NCBI GenBank assembly: GCA_014529385.2
Contig: CM043944.1
Location: forward strand, 76,021,884 to 76,085,883
From: Adiantum capillus-veneris
Lineage: Eukaryota; Streptophyta; Polypodiopsida; Polypodiales; Pteridaceae
Reading direction: 5' to 3'
DNA: 64,000 nt
The notes beneath the pieces are model-generated. The model was not told the origin of the DNA and searched no databases. It was given only the letters and a program-made list of their open reading frames with translations. How positions within the stretch are numbered: the stretch's first letter is position 1; every line of letters begins with the position of its first letter. This document shows, piece after piece, positions 36,483 through 47,211 of this stretch. Position numbers and translations under genes: made by a program.

Positions 36483-36497
36483 CCTCCCCCCCTCCTA
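36483..36497 (-). other. Polypurine tract of gypsy family B copy 1
   Basis: Minus-strand TAGGAGGGGGGGAGG, preceded by GTCATCCGGGAGGACTCC. It is about 165 bases after the end of the B1 polar tail. Confidence 0.6.
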
Positions 36498-36660
36498 ATC
36501 GGAGTCCTCCCGGATGACAAGGTATCACCTCGGGGTATGTGCAGTGCATGGGTTAAAATCATGCTAATCCGCGGCCTTGTAACGTGGCCCTACCTGATAC
36601 ATACTCAATCAATGCATGGTAAAATTAATGCGGTGTGAGAGGAGGGAATAAGCAAAATGC

Positions 36661-38773
36661 TTATTGGCATTCGACATCGAGGTTTCCTGTTTTTTTTTGG
36701 TTTGGTTGGCAGATTCTATTTGCAATTAAAAGTTGTAATTCTACCGCTCGTTGTTTGATCGTCTTCTTTGCGAAAGTGGCTTGGTTTGCCGCTACTGTAG
36801 ATATGGCCGTTGTGGTCTCCGTGGATGGGAGTGTCGTGTCTGATGTGGCCATAATCTTTTTCTCTTTTGATTGAAATTTGTAGCTTTGATTTGGAGGCGT
36901 TTGTAGGTTTATGGCCTCTTTTTTGGTCGTTATTGCTGTTCTTTTGATCGGCACCCACATAGATCGGTTTGCCGATGTCGGATTAGTGATTGTCTGGCTG
37001 CTGGTGTTGCTTGTACTGAAGGGAGTTCCTATAGGATCTCTTTGGGGATCCAAATGCGTGCCTCATGTAGTTGGTGATTGAGCATGTTTTTCGGTATCCA
37101 TATCTATTTTATGACCCTGTTCGGTGTTTGTTTAACATTGTTTTTCGGAGGTTGTCTGCTATTGCATTGTGGTTTGTAGGCTCCTTCACTTCCATACTTC
37201 CGTACCATACCTATTGTTTGCATATTCTGACCTTGATCTATTCATTGTCGCCTATGGTGTCTCATTTTTTGATTGAATATGATGGGCGGTTTCGTGGTTA
37301 TCCTTTGTAGGTATCTTTTGCTGGTTAAGTGGCACCCATCTTTTTTGCTCTTTATCAAGTGATTGTTGCACCATTATATGGTTCTTCCGGGTTGTCTGAG
37401 CAAAGGCTACCACCTGGTGTTCTTGTGCTTGTTGAATTTTGACCGTATTCAAACTCCAATCTATCTGCACGTTATACTCTTCTGCAATGGTTGTCCCAAC
37501 AACATTGGATGTAGTGTGCTCGCATCCTCAACCACATAAAACTTGTGGGGATAAACATATTGATGTATTTGTACACGCAATATCGTCCAGCCCAACATGA
37601 TTAATGAATGTGATGTACTGCTTTCCAGCGCTTTTTGAGTAGGATGGAGATGTTCTTCAAGATTGAGCTGTTTATATAATTTGCAAGAAATCAAATTTGC
37701 TTGAGCTCCTGAATCAAGCAACGCCGTTGAATCGACTTGGTTGCTATCCACTTTGACTGCAATTATTGGATCCACTGTGTCTTCATTACAATCATTAATC
37801 GAATAGCATTTATTCGCAACGGTGATCCAGTTTTGTTGTCGTAGAAGCCTTCTTTTTGCAATGCGTTCTTTTGCTTCTGCTTGTGCTTCTTCTCTTGCCC
37901 TCTGTTTCTTCTTTTTCCGTTGTTTTTCATGATGGATTTGTTGAATCATATCGTGTGTTAGTGATAAATGATACTTTTTTAACAGACACCCATTAATCCA
38001 ATTTGTCATTTCTTCACCTTCCAATGTCGCAAGTTTGATAGCTCCGCTTTGTGATAAGTCACTAATCACAAAGAGTCCCATCCCTCGCTTTTTAAGTTTT
38101 TTGGAATGTTGCTTCAAAGTGTAAACAAGTACATAATCATCTGTTTTAAAATCTTTCGTGCCCACATGCTTGTCAAAAAACTCGTTTTGTCTTCTCTTCT
38201 GAGCATAGATCGAAGCTACAGCTCTCAATCGAAGTTCATCTAGCTTTTCAAGATCATCTATTCTTGAAGAGAGAGTTCATGGTATGTCCATTCTAAGCAT
38301 TTTTCCACTCGTAGAGTTGGAATCAAAAACTCTATGGGTAATATAGCGTTTAGACCAAACACCATGCTGTACGGTGTTGTTCCAATCGATGTTTTATAAG
38401 CTACCCAATATGCCCATAGTGTTGAGTGTAATTGTTGATCCCAGTCTCCCCTTGATTCTGATACAATTTAGTCAAAATAGTGTATAGATTTTATTTGTGG
38501 CCTCAGCTTGTCCATTTGCTTGTGGATGATATGGAGCATATTTTTTATGTATGACCATGAATTCCTCTAGCAGGTATTCAATGACATCATTAAGAAAATG
38601 TGTTCCTCGATCACACTAACAATTTCTATTGGTAATCCATATCTTACAAAGACATTCTCATACAAACATTGTGCAATGGTCCTTGTATCTGCTTTTTGTG
38701 TCGCTTTGGCTTCAGTCCATTTTGTGAAATAGTCCATAACCACGATGATATATTGGGTATGGGTGCGATACGC
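36661..38773 (-). pseudogene. Gypsy family B (B1) integrase C-terminus, second retropepsin and tail
   Basis: This is the 3' half of B1, cut from the rest by A2. It begins inside the integrase core with YRTHTQYIIVVMDYFTKWTE, which continues GPISPPA at 47212 across the insertion. Then come PYHPQANGQAEA, the integrase C-terminal domain (MGLFVISDLSQSGAI, MTNWINGCLLKKY), a basic linker (KKKKQRAREEAQAEAKER) and a retropepsin-like domain (about 37760-37440) with ALLDSGAQANLIS, YVYPHKFYVVED, MLLG and, after a frameshift near 37495, EEYNVQIDWSLNTVKI. A Gln/Asn/Thr-rich tail follows to a stop at 36661. The protease is in the same frame as the integrase domain, so it is fused to it. Frameshifts lie near 38230 and 37495. 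Confidence 0.85.
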
Positions 38774-39598
38774 TGTCGTGCTGTGACACGTACATAGTGG
38801 GAACGCATCCTACAAAATCTATCTTGTAATTTTTTAGATACATAATTATCTTTCCTATAATGTACATATGCATATTTAAGTATAATAATAAGCCTTCTAT
38901 CTCATCCTATTATTTTTCTCAAGGGTAACCTATTCTTACTCTACCATCAGAAAATACTATGGGAAAAGCATCAATAGCTCCGCCTCTTTAACTCGGGGCA
39001 AAAAGCATTGATTCTTTATTTCTACTATCTCATTATCATCTCACACCCTAGCTAGATCCTATATCTAGGGTAAACTCCAACATATATATATTCTATGTAT
39101 TTTTCATATTTTTCTTATATTTCTTTTTAAATAGCTACTAGGAGGGAATCAAATCCTAGTGAGACACTAGGTGGCATGATTTCAAAGATACACTTATTTT
39201 AATGCATTATTGAAAGTATGATTACAAAACTTTGTCAAGGATCAATGTCATGCTTTCATATGGCATGAGGTGTCCTTTGGAATCAAATGAAAGTCTAGGC
39301 TAACGAGACCACAGGAAGACTTTTGCTGCCAGAAATGGACCCTATTTTGATGATTTTTTTACACAAGGTTCCAATCCTAATTGGAAAATGATTTTAAAAT
39401 GAAAATCGTAGCTAATGAGCTGAATTTTCTGCCCATAGTTTTACTTTTTTATTTGAAGCCACGGTTGAGGAGATATGATCAAAATACTGGACGCCAGTCT
39501 GCCCACATCATGCAGGGACAGCTCATTTTCAACTTTTCCAATTCCTGTTCACACTGGCTCCTCTCTTCTTGTGTAAACCCTTGGGGGTTCCCTTCACC

Positions 39599-39606
39599 TA
39601 TAAAAG
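39599..39606 (+). promoter_or_regulatory. TATA box of A2 5' LTR
   Basis: CACCTATAAAAGGGAA is a strong plant-type TATA box. Transcription would start roughly 30 bases on, about 530 bases ahead of small ORF a. The same box is in the 3' LTR at 46012-46019. Confidence 0.75.
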
Positions 39607-40160
39607 GGAAACTTTTCTTCCTTGAAAACCACTCAAGCATTCAAGCCATTGATGAGAGGAATTCTTGAAGGAGTGAGTAGTAATGCTTAATTGTACTTAG
39701 CCATTAACATAAGCCCAAGCCTACACTTTCTCCTAGAGGTAGACTAGCCATTCTTGTACGCTATCCTTGGAAGATCAACTCTAATTAAAGAAAATCTTGG
39801 ACTTGGCGTATCAATAAACGTTGAATTATCCCCTCTTCTTCTCTCTCCATCAATAATGGTGCCGAAGGGTTTGTCAAGTAAGATGTGTTCTACATTAATG
39901 TGTTCTTGATTTCTTGTTGTTTTCTTTTTCATCTCTAATCCAACATATATATATATATGTATCTTATCTCATATCCTTAACCAAACCTATCTCTCTCATT
40001 CTTAGTAATTCATCCTCTCTACAAATTCTAGGTTCTCTTTGCTACAGGTACATCTCTCCCCACAGTATCCTTATTGCCTACGGGCAAGAATAGGGCTTCG
40101 AAGGGAAACTTCTCATCTCTTCACTTCTCTCATATCTACATTTCTCACATACTATCCTAG

Positions 40161-40379
40161 ATGAATAATCCACATGATGATAATTTCTATCGCTTTCACT
40201 CTGTACGATCTATTAGAATTAACGTATGGATTATCCGTAAAATACACTTTCAACAACGTGTAGTGTTTCTCTTTGGCCCAGAAAGGCTCAATGAAATACT
40301 TCTATCACTGGATCCCATCATACTACCTTTCATAGACAATAATTTTTCTTTTGATGTAAGCGTAGTTATCTTGCTATGA
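40161..40379 (+). CDS. LTR-encoded small ORF a (72 aa), A2 5' LTR
   Basis: Starts MNNPHDDNFYRFHSVRS, has VVFLFGPERLNEILLS in the middle and ends FSFDVSVVILL. Its stop overlaps the start of ORF b in the sequence ATGA. The equivalent frame is open in the A2 3' LTR and the A1 3' LTR. No known family is recognised. It would be read from the 5' leader of the element RNA before gag. Confidence 0.55.
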   Translation: MNNPHDDNFYRFHSVRSIRINVWIIRKIHFQQRVVFLFGPERLNEILLSLDPIILPFIDNNFSFDVSVVILL

Positions 40380-40588
40380 ACCAAGAGGATTTGTACACAC
40401 AATTAATCCCAATCACTAGACAAAATATATATATTATGGTAAGCACAAAACTACAATTACAAAGACCAATTCGTAGCCTATTTGGTCAGCCAAGATTGAA
40501 TGCCATTAACTCATCTATTAACCCTTTCATACTATCCATGATACGATATGACCATAGCCTTGATGTTTTCACCTTTGTGTTGTTTTGA
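40376..40588 (+). CDS. LTR-encoded small ORF b (70 aa), A2 5' LTR
   Basis: Starts MNQEDLYTQLIPITRQNIYI, has IRSLFGQPRLNAINSS in the middle and ends SLDVFTFVLF. From LFG to the C-terminus it has exactly the same length as ORF a and about 16 of 36 residues match, so the pair looks like a tandem duplication. The frame is kept in all three full-length LTR ends in the window. Confidence 0.55.
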   Translation: MNQEDLYTQLIPITRQNIYIMVSTKLQLQRPIRSLFGQPRLNAINSSINPFILSMIRYDHSLDVFTFVLF

Positions 40589-40795
40589 CATTCTCTTTTG
40601 TGTTCTTTCTTTGTGTGTGTGAGTGCAAGAGAGAAAGAGTGGGTCTTCTTTGATTGCACTTCTTTCCAAACCCTAGTCTTCATGGCATCTATGGTATAAC
40701 TCCTTCATATAGTTTTTGTTGATTTCTCTCACAAACTCTCACAGCCATAAGCCGGGTGCTTTCCTGGCAAGACCGCAAATTTCTCGACATATTTT

Positions 40796-40811
40796 TGGTG
40801 AACCCGACGTG
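40796..40811 (+). other. Putative primer-binding site of A2
   Basis: TGGTGAACCCGACGTG lies six bases after the LTR end and starts with the TGG expected opposite a tRNA CCA end. I cannot assign the tRNA. Confidence 0.45.
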
Positions 40812-40842
40812 AAAGTGCCAGGGTGAGAGTTTGTGGGTAACC

Positions 40843-43372
40843 ATGGGTGATCATGTTGAGCAACAGGGTATGCATTTTGACCCAAAAACAATGCAAATGT
40901 TTCAAGCATATGCAACAACAACATGCCCTTGAAAGAAGGGAGATTTCAGCAAACGAAGGCCATACAAGCGATCATCAACAGAATGGATCAATTCAATGGC
41001 AAAGATGTAACCAAGTACTTACGCGAGTATGTGAAGGAGATGGAGCTGCATCGCGTGTCAGAAGGTGAGATGATTCAAAGCTTTGAGCTAATTGTTGCTC
41101 CAAAAATTAGGGAGCATGTTAGGGAAATTAAAGATGGGCATGGGAGAAATTGGGAAGAGCTCAAAGTATCTTTAAAGGAGGAATATTTCATGGAGGACTC
41201 TGAGAGAGTGACCAAAAGGATATTCTTAGAATGGGTAGTCAAGCCAAAGCAAGGAATATCAATAACAGAACTACTTAGGGAATTTGAGCGGCTCTATGCA
41301 CAACTCACAAGGACAAAAAGGGCCACAATAGATGCAGAGAAGACAGATCTTTTCTTACAAGCTGCACGTAAAGAGTTTCAAGAAAATTTGGAGCTTCTTC
41401 TTGAAGATAAAGATTCTGAGCAAGGACTAAAGACCGACTGAAATGAGGTTGAAGGTGCTGTCTCACTGCTTGCCAAACGACAAAGAAGAAGGGACAGCCC
41501 AAAGAAGGGTTTGTTAATAGATGTATTTGGTGTGATAGTATAGACCATGTAAGAAGGGATTGTGATGATTTTAGTGATGCTTTGTCAAAAGATGTTGTCT
41601 TTTTTAAGGATGGTAAAATCCACTTAAGAGAGACAGGTCTACCCTTGAGAACTAACTTTGGGAAGTGGGGAATGAAAACCTTAGTTGAAGATATGGAAAC
41701 TAAGCAGGGCCACCTCTTTAGTTGAGGCAGCTACTTATGGAGTAAAAATTGAACATTTTTGTGATGAAGAGGTGAGTGACCATCATGGTCAAATTTGGCC
41801 AAATGTCATGCAATTAGATAAAAAGGGAAAGCTTACAAAAGAGATTCTACATGAAGCAGGTGATTGCATACGTCTAGAAATAGGATGGAATGATCCAGTG
41901 GACTCATTGTCAATGCATGCCTACATTACAAAATGCCAACAAAATGAGGCAATTGTAGAAGAGAAGCGCAGACGTGAGAATGTTGATGAAGGACCATCAA
42001 AAAGAGCTTCTAGAAGTGGAGGAAGAAGAGACTCAATGCCTTCTCAAACACCCTCAACACTAGGAGCATCTCCACCTGAAGTACTCATGGAGGAGTCTAC
42101 AACAGGAAAGAAGAAAGAGCCAACAAAAGGTAAGACAAAAGGCCCAACTTATAAACTACAATCTGATATTGAGGTTGCTACAGATTTAAAGAAAGTCTTG
42201 GAGGAAAGGATCTTGAATAGCAAGATTGAGTTTACTCTGGGAGAAGTTCTTGGCATTGCAAAGTGTGAATTCCACGAGGAGATCATTGACATCATCAAGA
42301 GGAAGAGGAAAATCCTTGCTGAAGTTTCTCGTCCACAGGTTGAAGGGGAAACCTCGAAGACACAAGGAATGCAGCTGCAAAATAAGGAGGATATATGATG
42401 GAGCTGTGGTGGGATGCTACCAATCTAGTGGGAGAGTGAAGCAAGTGCATTTCTCAAATGATGATGAAGAATTTGAAGCTATTCCTAGGAGCTACTATTC
42501 ACGAAGTCACTGGGCAAGGGCTACTACAGAAACTTTGTTCAAGGTAGGTGATCTTGAAGAGACATTTGTTGCCTTGATTGACCATGGTTCAGAAATAAAC
42601 ATAATGTCAAAGAGTCTCTACAACAAGTGCAAATGGCCGATGGACATAGATCATGGTTGGATGGTTGGATCTACGTTGCATCCAAGATATGCAACCAGTG
42701 AACAAGGTGACAATTAGAAATGTAGGTACCGGTCCAATTGTGGATGAGTTTGCAGAGGCGTTTGCAGGGATGGCAATCTACTCAATGGGGGATCTCTACT
42801 CAGGGTATGATCAATTTCAGCTTGCAATCAAAAGCAGAGACTTGACAACCATCAGGACACCTTTGGGTTTGGTAAGGATGTGTACCTTGCCACAGGGAGC
42901 AACCAACTCGGTTGCACATATGATGAATGGGATGAATAAGGTCTTACGTGACTTTATTCCTCAAATCACAATGCCTTTCATTGATGATTTTCATATCAAA
43001 GGATGTAAAGAAAGTGGCAAAGATGAAGCTTTGGATCACAAGGGATGTCGCAGGTTTGTGGTAGATCACATAAATGATTGTGATAAAATTTTGTCTAGGT
43101 TGGAAGAAGTGAATCTTACATTGTCAGGGAAAAATTCTATGTTTGGTGTCAATGAAGTGCTCATTGTGGGGCACATGTGCGGGCCATATGGTAGGAAACC
43201 TTTTCCAACAAAGGTAGATGCCATCCAAAGAATGAAAGAAACGTGCACTAGCATCACTGAGGTTAGAAGGTTTCTGGGAGCATGTGTCTTCTATGTTATT
43301 TGGATTCCACATTATGCACATGTAGTTGATCCTCTTTATCAGCTGATTAGAAAGAATCAGAAGTTTAAATGA
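40843..43372 (+). pseudogene. Gypsy family A Gag-protease-RT, A2 copy
   Basis: The likely Gag start is ATG at 40843 (CCATGGGTGATCATG), giving MGDHVEQQGMHFDPKTMQMF. A frameshift near 40925 is needed to reach the Gag core at 40923-41443 (MDQFNGKDVTKYLREY). A TGA there replaces the Trp that A1 has before NEVEG. After a deletion near 41495 comes an intact CCHC knuckle at 41522-41563 (CIWCDSIDHVRRDC), then a long linker, then the protease start with ALIDHGSEINIM (42571-42610). A deletion joins protease HGWMV to the RT residues CIQDMQPVNKV, removing about 1 kb. RT continues with MPFIDDFHIK and ends at 43372. No active RT or protease could be made. Confidence 0.9.
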
Positions 43373-43391
43373 GTGTCAAACGCCAGTAATT

Positions 43392-45245
43392 GTGACAGTA
43401 GACACCAGTCCTACAGGGATTGGATGGGCAATAGGGCAAGATAACAAAGAAGGACACAGGTATGTGGTAAGATGTGGAGCAAAGGTACTAAGTGCTCGCC
43501 AAAGAAACTATCCACAGATAAAGAGAGAGTTATGGGGTATGGTTACAACCTTGAAAAGTGAGAAAGAGTACCTAATTGGTGCATGTGTGGTTGTAGAAAC
43601 AGATTGTCTAGCACTTCTTGGAATGATTACAAGCTGCTCAACGCCAGACATTGCTATGTTGCGGTGGATTGCCTACATTAAGTCCTTAAATCCTGACTTT
43701 AAGCACATTGCAGGTAAAGACAATACAGTGGCAGATATGCTATCAAGGGCAAGGTATGAAGATGAGTCACAAATAATTTATGAGGGAGATGATGTAGGTA
43801 CAAAGTTCTATTCTATCTCTCATGTCAAAGGTAACAATGTCTGCATGACTAATTCACTTGAATTGTTCTTGAAAGATCTTTATGAAGGTGATTGGCTTTC
43901 TATTGGAAGCTACTTGAGTACTCTAACAAAAGAGGATGATTGGTCTGAACAAGAATTCAAGAGGATACGCAGGAAAGCATATGGGTACTTTTTGAGGGAT
44001 GGTTACTTGTGGAAGCATCCTAAACAAAAGGGTGCTACACCACAACGGGTTATATGTAAAAAAGAGACTCAAGTAAATCTCATGCACGAGTTTCATGAGA
44101 GTCTATGGGCTGGACACAGGGGTGTGTGGGCAACCTTCTCCAAGTTGAAAGAGAAATATTGGTGGAAGGGTATGTATAAAGATGTATCTCAATTTGTAGA
44201 GTCATGTGTAACTTGTCAAATGTATTCAAATTTTCGACATCGTGATGGATTGCACCCTACATATCCACTAGCCATGCACTATAAATGGGTTGTGGATCTA
44301 ATCACAATGCCTTTAGGACTCTGGCAGAGGAGATACCTGGTTCTTGCACGAGAGGACCTAACTAACCAGGTTGAAGGAAGAGCATTGAGAGCTAAAACTA
44401 CAGAAGCTGTGTGCAAATTCCTTCTTGATGAGGTCATTTGCCGTTATGATTGTGTGGGAAAAAACACTGCAGATAGAGGTGAGTTGGATGCCGAAGATGC
44501 AAGGGAGTTCTTTTCTAGATTAGGAATCAATCTTTCTCTTACTATAGCTTACAACCCTGAAGGCAATGGAAAGAGTGAAAAAGGGCATCCTCCTATCATT
44601 AAAGCTTTGGCCAAGGCTTGCAAAGGAAGAGTTTGTGAGTGGCCCAAATTGTTACCATATGCTTTATGGGCTGATCGTACAACACATAGCTCAGTAACTG
44701 GCTACATGCCTGCGGAGCTAATGTATGGTCAAAAGCTAGTGATGTCGATTGAAGATACAATTCCCACATGGAATGTACTACCTTGGCAAGAGGGGCTTAG
44801 TAGGGAAGATCTCCTTGCACTGCGTATAAGGCAACTAGAGAGAAGACCTGGAGACATTGAAGCTGCAAAAGAACGACTAGAAAATGCAAGGTTGAAAACC
44901 AAGGACTACTTTGATAAGCGACATCGACTTAGGAGCAAACCAATTGACAAAGGTGATTGGGTTTTGGTGTATGATAGTAGCCTTGATAACCAGCACACAG
45001 TCATGCGTAAGTTTTCAAAAAGATGGTTTGGACCGTATGTTGTAAAGCATGTGCATGAAAATGCTACTTACAGCTTGTCTGAACTAGATGGTACAGAAGA
45101 TGTTGATAACAGGAGAACAGTAGACAATGATCCAGAAGATGTTGATAAAGAAGAAGAGCAAACCGCAGGTAAAGATCAAAGTGAAGATGAAGCTTTGGAA
45201 TCATCCAGTGAAGAAGAAAGCAAGGAAGATGTACAAGAGGGCTGA
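43392..45245 (+). CDS. Family A RNase H-integrase, open frame (617 codons), A2
   Basis: This frame has no stop. It is a piece of a polyprotein and its first Met is not a real start. RNase H: TVDTSPTGIGWAIGQ, REL, ETDCLALLG and KDNTVADMLSRA. Integrase: an HHCC finger (H-ESLWAGH, then CVTCQM), the core with VVDLITMPLG, NTADRGELDAEDAREFF and NPEGNGKSEKG, then a basic region and an acidic Glu/Ser tail (EALESSSEEESKEDVQEG). It is the best preserved Pol segment of family A here. Compared with A1 it lacks the phrase KIPIARKRIKMFKR before the tail, and ends with a stop 58 bases before the LTR. Confidence 0.85.
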   Translation: MTVDTSPTGIGWAIGQDNKEGHRYVVRCGAKVLSARQRNYPQIKRELWGMVTTLKSEKEYLIGACVVVETDCLALLGMITSCSTPDIAMLRWIAYIKSLNPDFKHIAGKDNTVADMLSRARYEDESQIIYEGDDVGTKFYSISHVKGNNVCMTNSLELFLKDLYEGDWLSIGSYLSTLTKEDDWSEQEFKRIRRKAYGYFLRDGYLWKHPKQKGATPQRVICKKETQVNLMHEFHESLWAGHRGVWATFSKLKEKYWWKGMYKDVSQFVESCVTCQMYSNFRHRDGLHPTYPLAMHYKWVVDLITMPLGLWQRRYLVLAREDLTNQVEGRALRAKTTEAVCKFLLDEVICRYDCVGKNTADRGELDAEDAREFFSRLGINLSLTIAYNPEGNGKSEKGHPPIIKALAKACKGRVCEWPKLLPYALWADRTTHSSVTGYMPAELMYGQKLVMSIEDTIPTWNVLPWQEGLSREDLLALRIRQLERRPGDIEAAKERLENARLKTKDYFDKRHRLRSKPIDKGDWVLVYDSSLDNQHTVMRKFSKRWFGPYVVKHVHENATYSLSELDGTEDVDNRRTVDNDPEDVDKEEEQTAGKDQSEDEALESSSEEESKEDVQEG

Positions 45246-45291
45246 CCTTACAAAGAAATAATGTGGCACATACCGAAGGATGTATAGGTTT

Positions 45292-45303
45292 AGAGGGGGT
45301 GGA
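45292..45303 (+). other. Polypurine tract of A2
   Basis: AGAGGGGGTGGA immediately precedes TGTCGTG of the 3' LTR. The same tract precedes the A1 3' LTR on the minus strand (11854-11868). Confidence 0.85.
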
Positions 45304-46585
45304 TGTCGTGCTATGACACGTACATAGTGGGAATGCATGCTACAAGATCTATCTTGTAATTTTTTAGATACATAATTATCTTTCCTATAATGTACATATG
45401 CATATTTAAGTTTAATAATAAGCCTTCTATCTCATCCTATTATTTTTCTCAAGGGTAACCTATTCTTACTTTACCATCAGAAAATACTATGGGAAAAGCA
45501 TCAATAGCTCCGCCTTTTTAACTCGGGGCAAAAAGAATTGATTCTTTATTTCTACTATCTCATTATAATCTCACACCCTAGCTAGATCCTATATCTAGGG
45601 TAAACTCCAATATATATATATTCTATGTATTTTTCATATTTTTCTTATATTTCTTTTTAAATAGCTACTAGGAGGGAATCAAATCCTAGTGGGACACTAG
45701 ATGGCATGATTTCAAAGATACACTTATTCTAATGCATTATTGCAAGTATGATTACAAAAATTTGTCAAGGAGCAATGTCATGCTTTCATATGGCATGAGG
45801 TGTCCTTTGGAATCAAATGAAAGTCTAGGCTAAGGGGACCACAGGAAGACTTTTGCAGCCAGAAATGGACCCTATTTTGATGATTTTTTTACACAAGGTT
45901 CCAATCCGAATTGGAAAATGATTTTAAAATGAAAATCATTTTCAACTTTTCCAATTCCTGTTCACACTGGCTCCTCTCTTCTTGTGTAAACCCTTGGAGG
46001 TTCCCTTCACCTATAAAAGGGGAACTTTTCTTCCTTGAAAACCACTCAAGCATTCAAGCCATTGATGAGAGGAATTCTTGAAGGAGTGAGTAGTAATGCC
46101 TAATTGTACTTAGCCATTAACATAGGCCCAAGCCTACACTTTCTCCTAAAGGTAGACTGGCCATTCTTGTACGCTATCCTTGGAAGATCAACTCTAATCA
46201 AAGAAGGTCTTGGACTTGGCGTATCAATCAACGTTGAATTCTCCCCTCCTCTTCTCTCTCCATCAATAATGGTGCCGAAGGGTTTGTCAAGTAAGATGTG
46301 TTCTACATTGATGTTTTCTTGATTTCTTGTTGTTTTCTTTTTCATCTCTAATCCAACATATATATATATATATATATATATATGTATCTTATCTCATCTC
46401 CTTAACCAAACCTATCTCTCTCATTCTTAGTAATTCATCCTCTCTACAAATTCTAGGTTCTCTTTGCTACAGGTACATCTCTCCTCGCAGTATCCTTATT
46501 GCCTACGGGCAAGAATAGGGCTTGGGAGGGAAACTTCTCATCTCTTCACTTCTCTCATATCTACATTTTTCACATACTATCCTAG

Positions 46586-46804
46586 ATGAATAATCCACAT
46601 GATGATAATTTCTATCGCTTTCACTCTGTACGATCTATTAGAATTAACGTATGGATTATCCGTAAAATACACTTTCAACAACGTATAGTGTTTCTCTTTG
46701 GCCCAGAAAGGCTCAATGAAATACTTCTATCACCGGATCCCATCATACTACCTCTCATAGACTATAATTTTTCTTTTGATGTAAGCATAGTTATCTTGCT
46801 ATGA
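46586..46804 (+). CDS. LTR-encoded small ORF a (72 aa), A2 3' LTR
   Basis: Same frame as 40161-40379 with a few substitutions: Val to Ile before FLFGPERLN, Ser-Leu to Ser-Pro before DPIIL, and a Tyr in place of Asn before NFSFDVS. No stop or frameshift. It ends in ATGA shared with ORF b. Confidence 0.5.
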   Translation: MNNPHDDNFYRFHSVRSIRINVWIIRKIHFQQRIVFLFGPERLNEILLSPDPIILPLIDYNFSFDVSIVILL

Positions 46805-47010
46805 ACCAAGAGGATTTGTACACACAATTAATCGCAATCACTAGACAAAATATATATATTATGGTAAGCACAAAACTACAATTCCAAAGAACAATTCGTA
46901 GCCTATTTGGTCAGCCAATGAATGCCATTAACTCATCTATTAACCCTTTCATACTACCCATGATACGATATGACCATAGCCTTGATGTTTTCATCTTTGT
47001 GTTGTTTTGA
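46801..47010 (+). CDS. LTR-encoded small ORF b (69 aa), A2 3' LTR
   Basis: Same frame as 40376-40588. Its only length change is an in-frame 3-bp loss that turns PRLNAINSS into PMNAINSS. An indel that keeps the frame is consistent with, but does not prove, coding. Confidence 0.5.
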   Translation: MNQEDLYTQLIAITRQNIYIMVSTKLQFQRTIRSLFGQPMNAINSSINPFILPMIRYDHSLDVFIFVLF

Positions 47011-47211
47011 CATTATCTTTTGTGTTCTTTCTTTGTGTGTGTGAGTGCAAGAGAGAAAGAGTGGGTCTTCTTTGATTGCACTTCTTTCCAAACCCTAGTC
47101 TTCATGGCATCTATGGTTTAACTCCTTCATATAGTTTTTGTTGAGTTCTCTCACAAACTCTCACAGCCATAAGCCCGGTGCTTTCTTGGAAAGACCGCAA
47201 ATTTCTCGACA

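Larger units (their letters stand above)
38774..40789 (+). repeat. 5' LTR of A2 (2,016 bp)
   Basis: Starts TGTCGTGCTGTGACACG and ends ATTTCTCGACA. It contains a TATA box (39599) and the two overlapping small ORFs. It differs from the 3' LTR by an extra segment of about 116 bp at roughly 39406-39520, a shorter TA tract near 39950 and scattered substitutions. Confidence 0.95.
38774..47211 (+). mobile_element. Gypsy family A element, copy 2 (A2)
   Basis: Complete 8.4-kb element with two full LTRs (38774-40789 and 45304-47211). ACGC flanks both ends (38770-38773 and 47212-47215), a 4-bp target duplication. It lies in the integrase of B1 in the opposite orientation; removing it restores the reading GPISPPA-YRTHTQYI. 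Internal deletions remove part of the Gag linker (near 41495), most of the protease and the N-terminal RT (near 42665), and a short RT-RNase H spacer (near 43372). It therefore could not have made a full Pol. Confidence 0.95.
45304..47211 (+). repeat. 3' LTR of A2 (1,908 bp)
   Basis: Direct copy of 38774-40789, with one deletion of about 116 bp near 45937 and a longer TA tract at 46357-46383. It contains the TATA box at 46012-46019 and small ORFs a and b. Confidence 0.95.

Noticed and set aside
39381-39668. ORF of 95 codons in the A2 5' LTR.
   Set aside because: Most of it falls in the segment missing from the A2 3' LTR, and it has no counterpart in A1.
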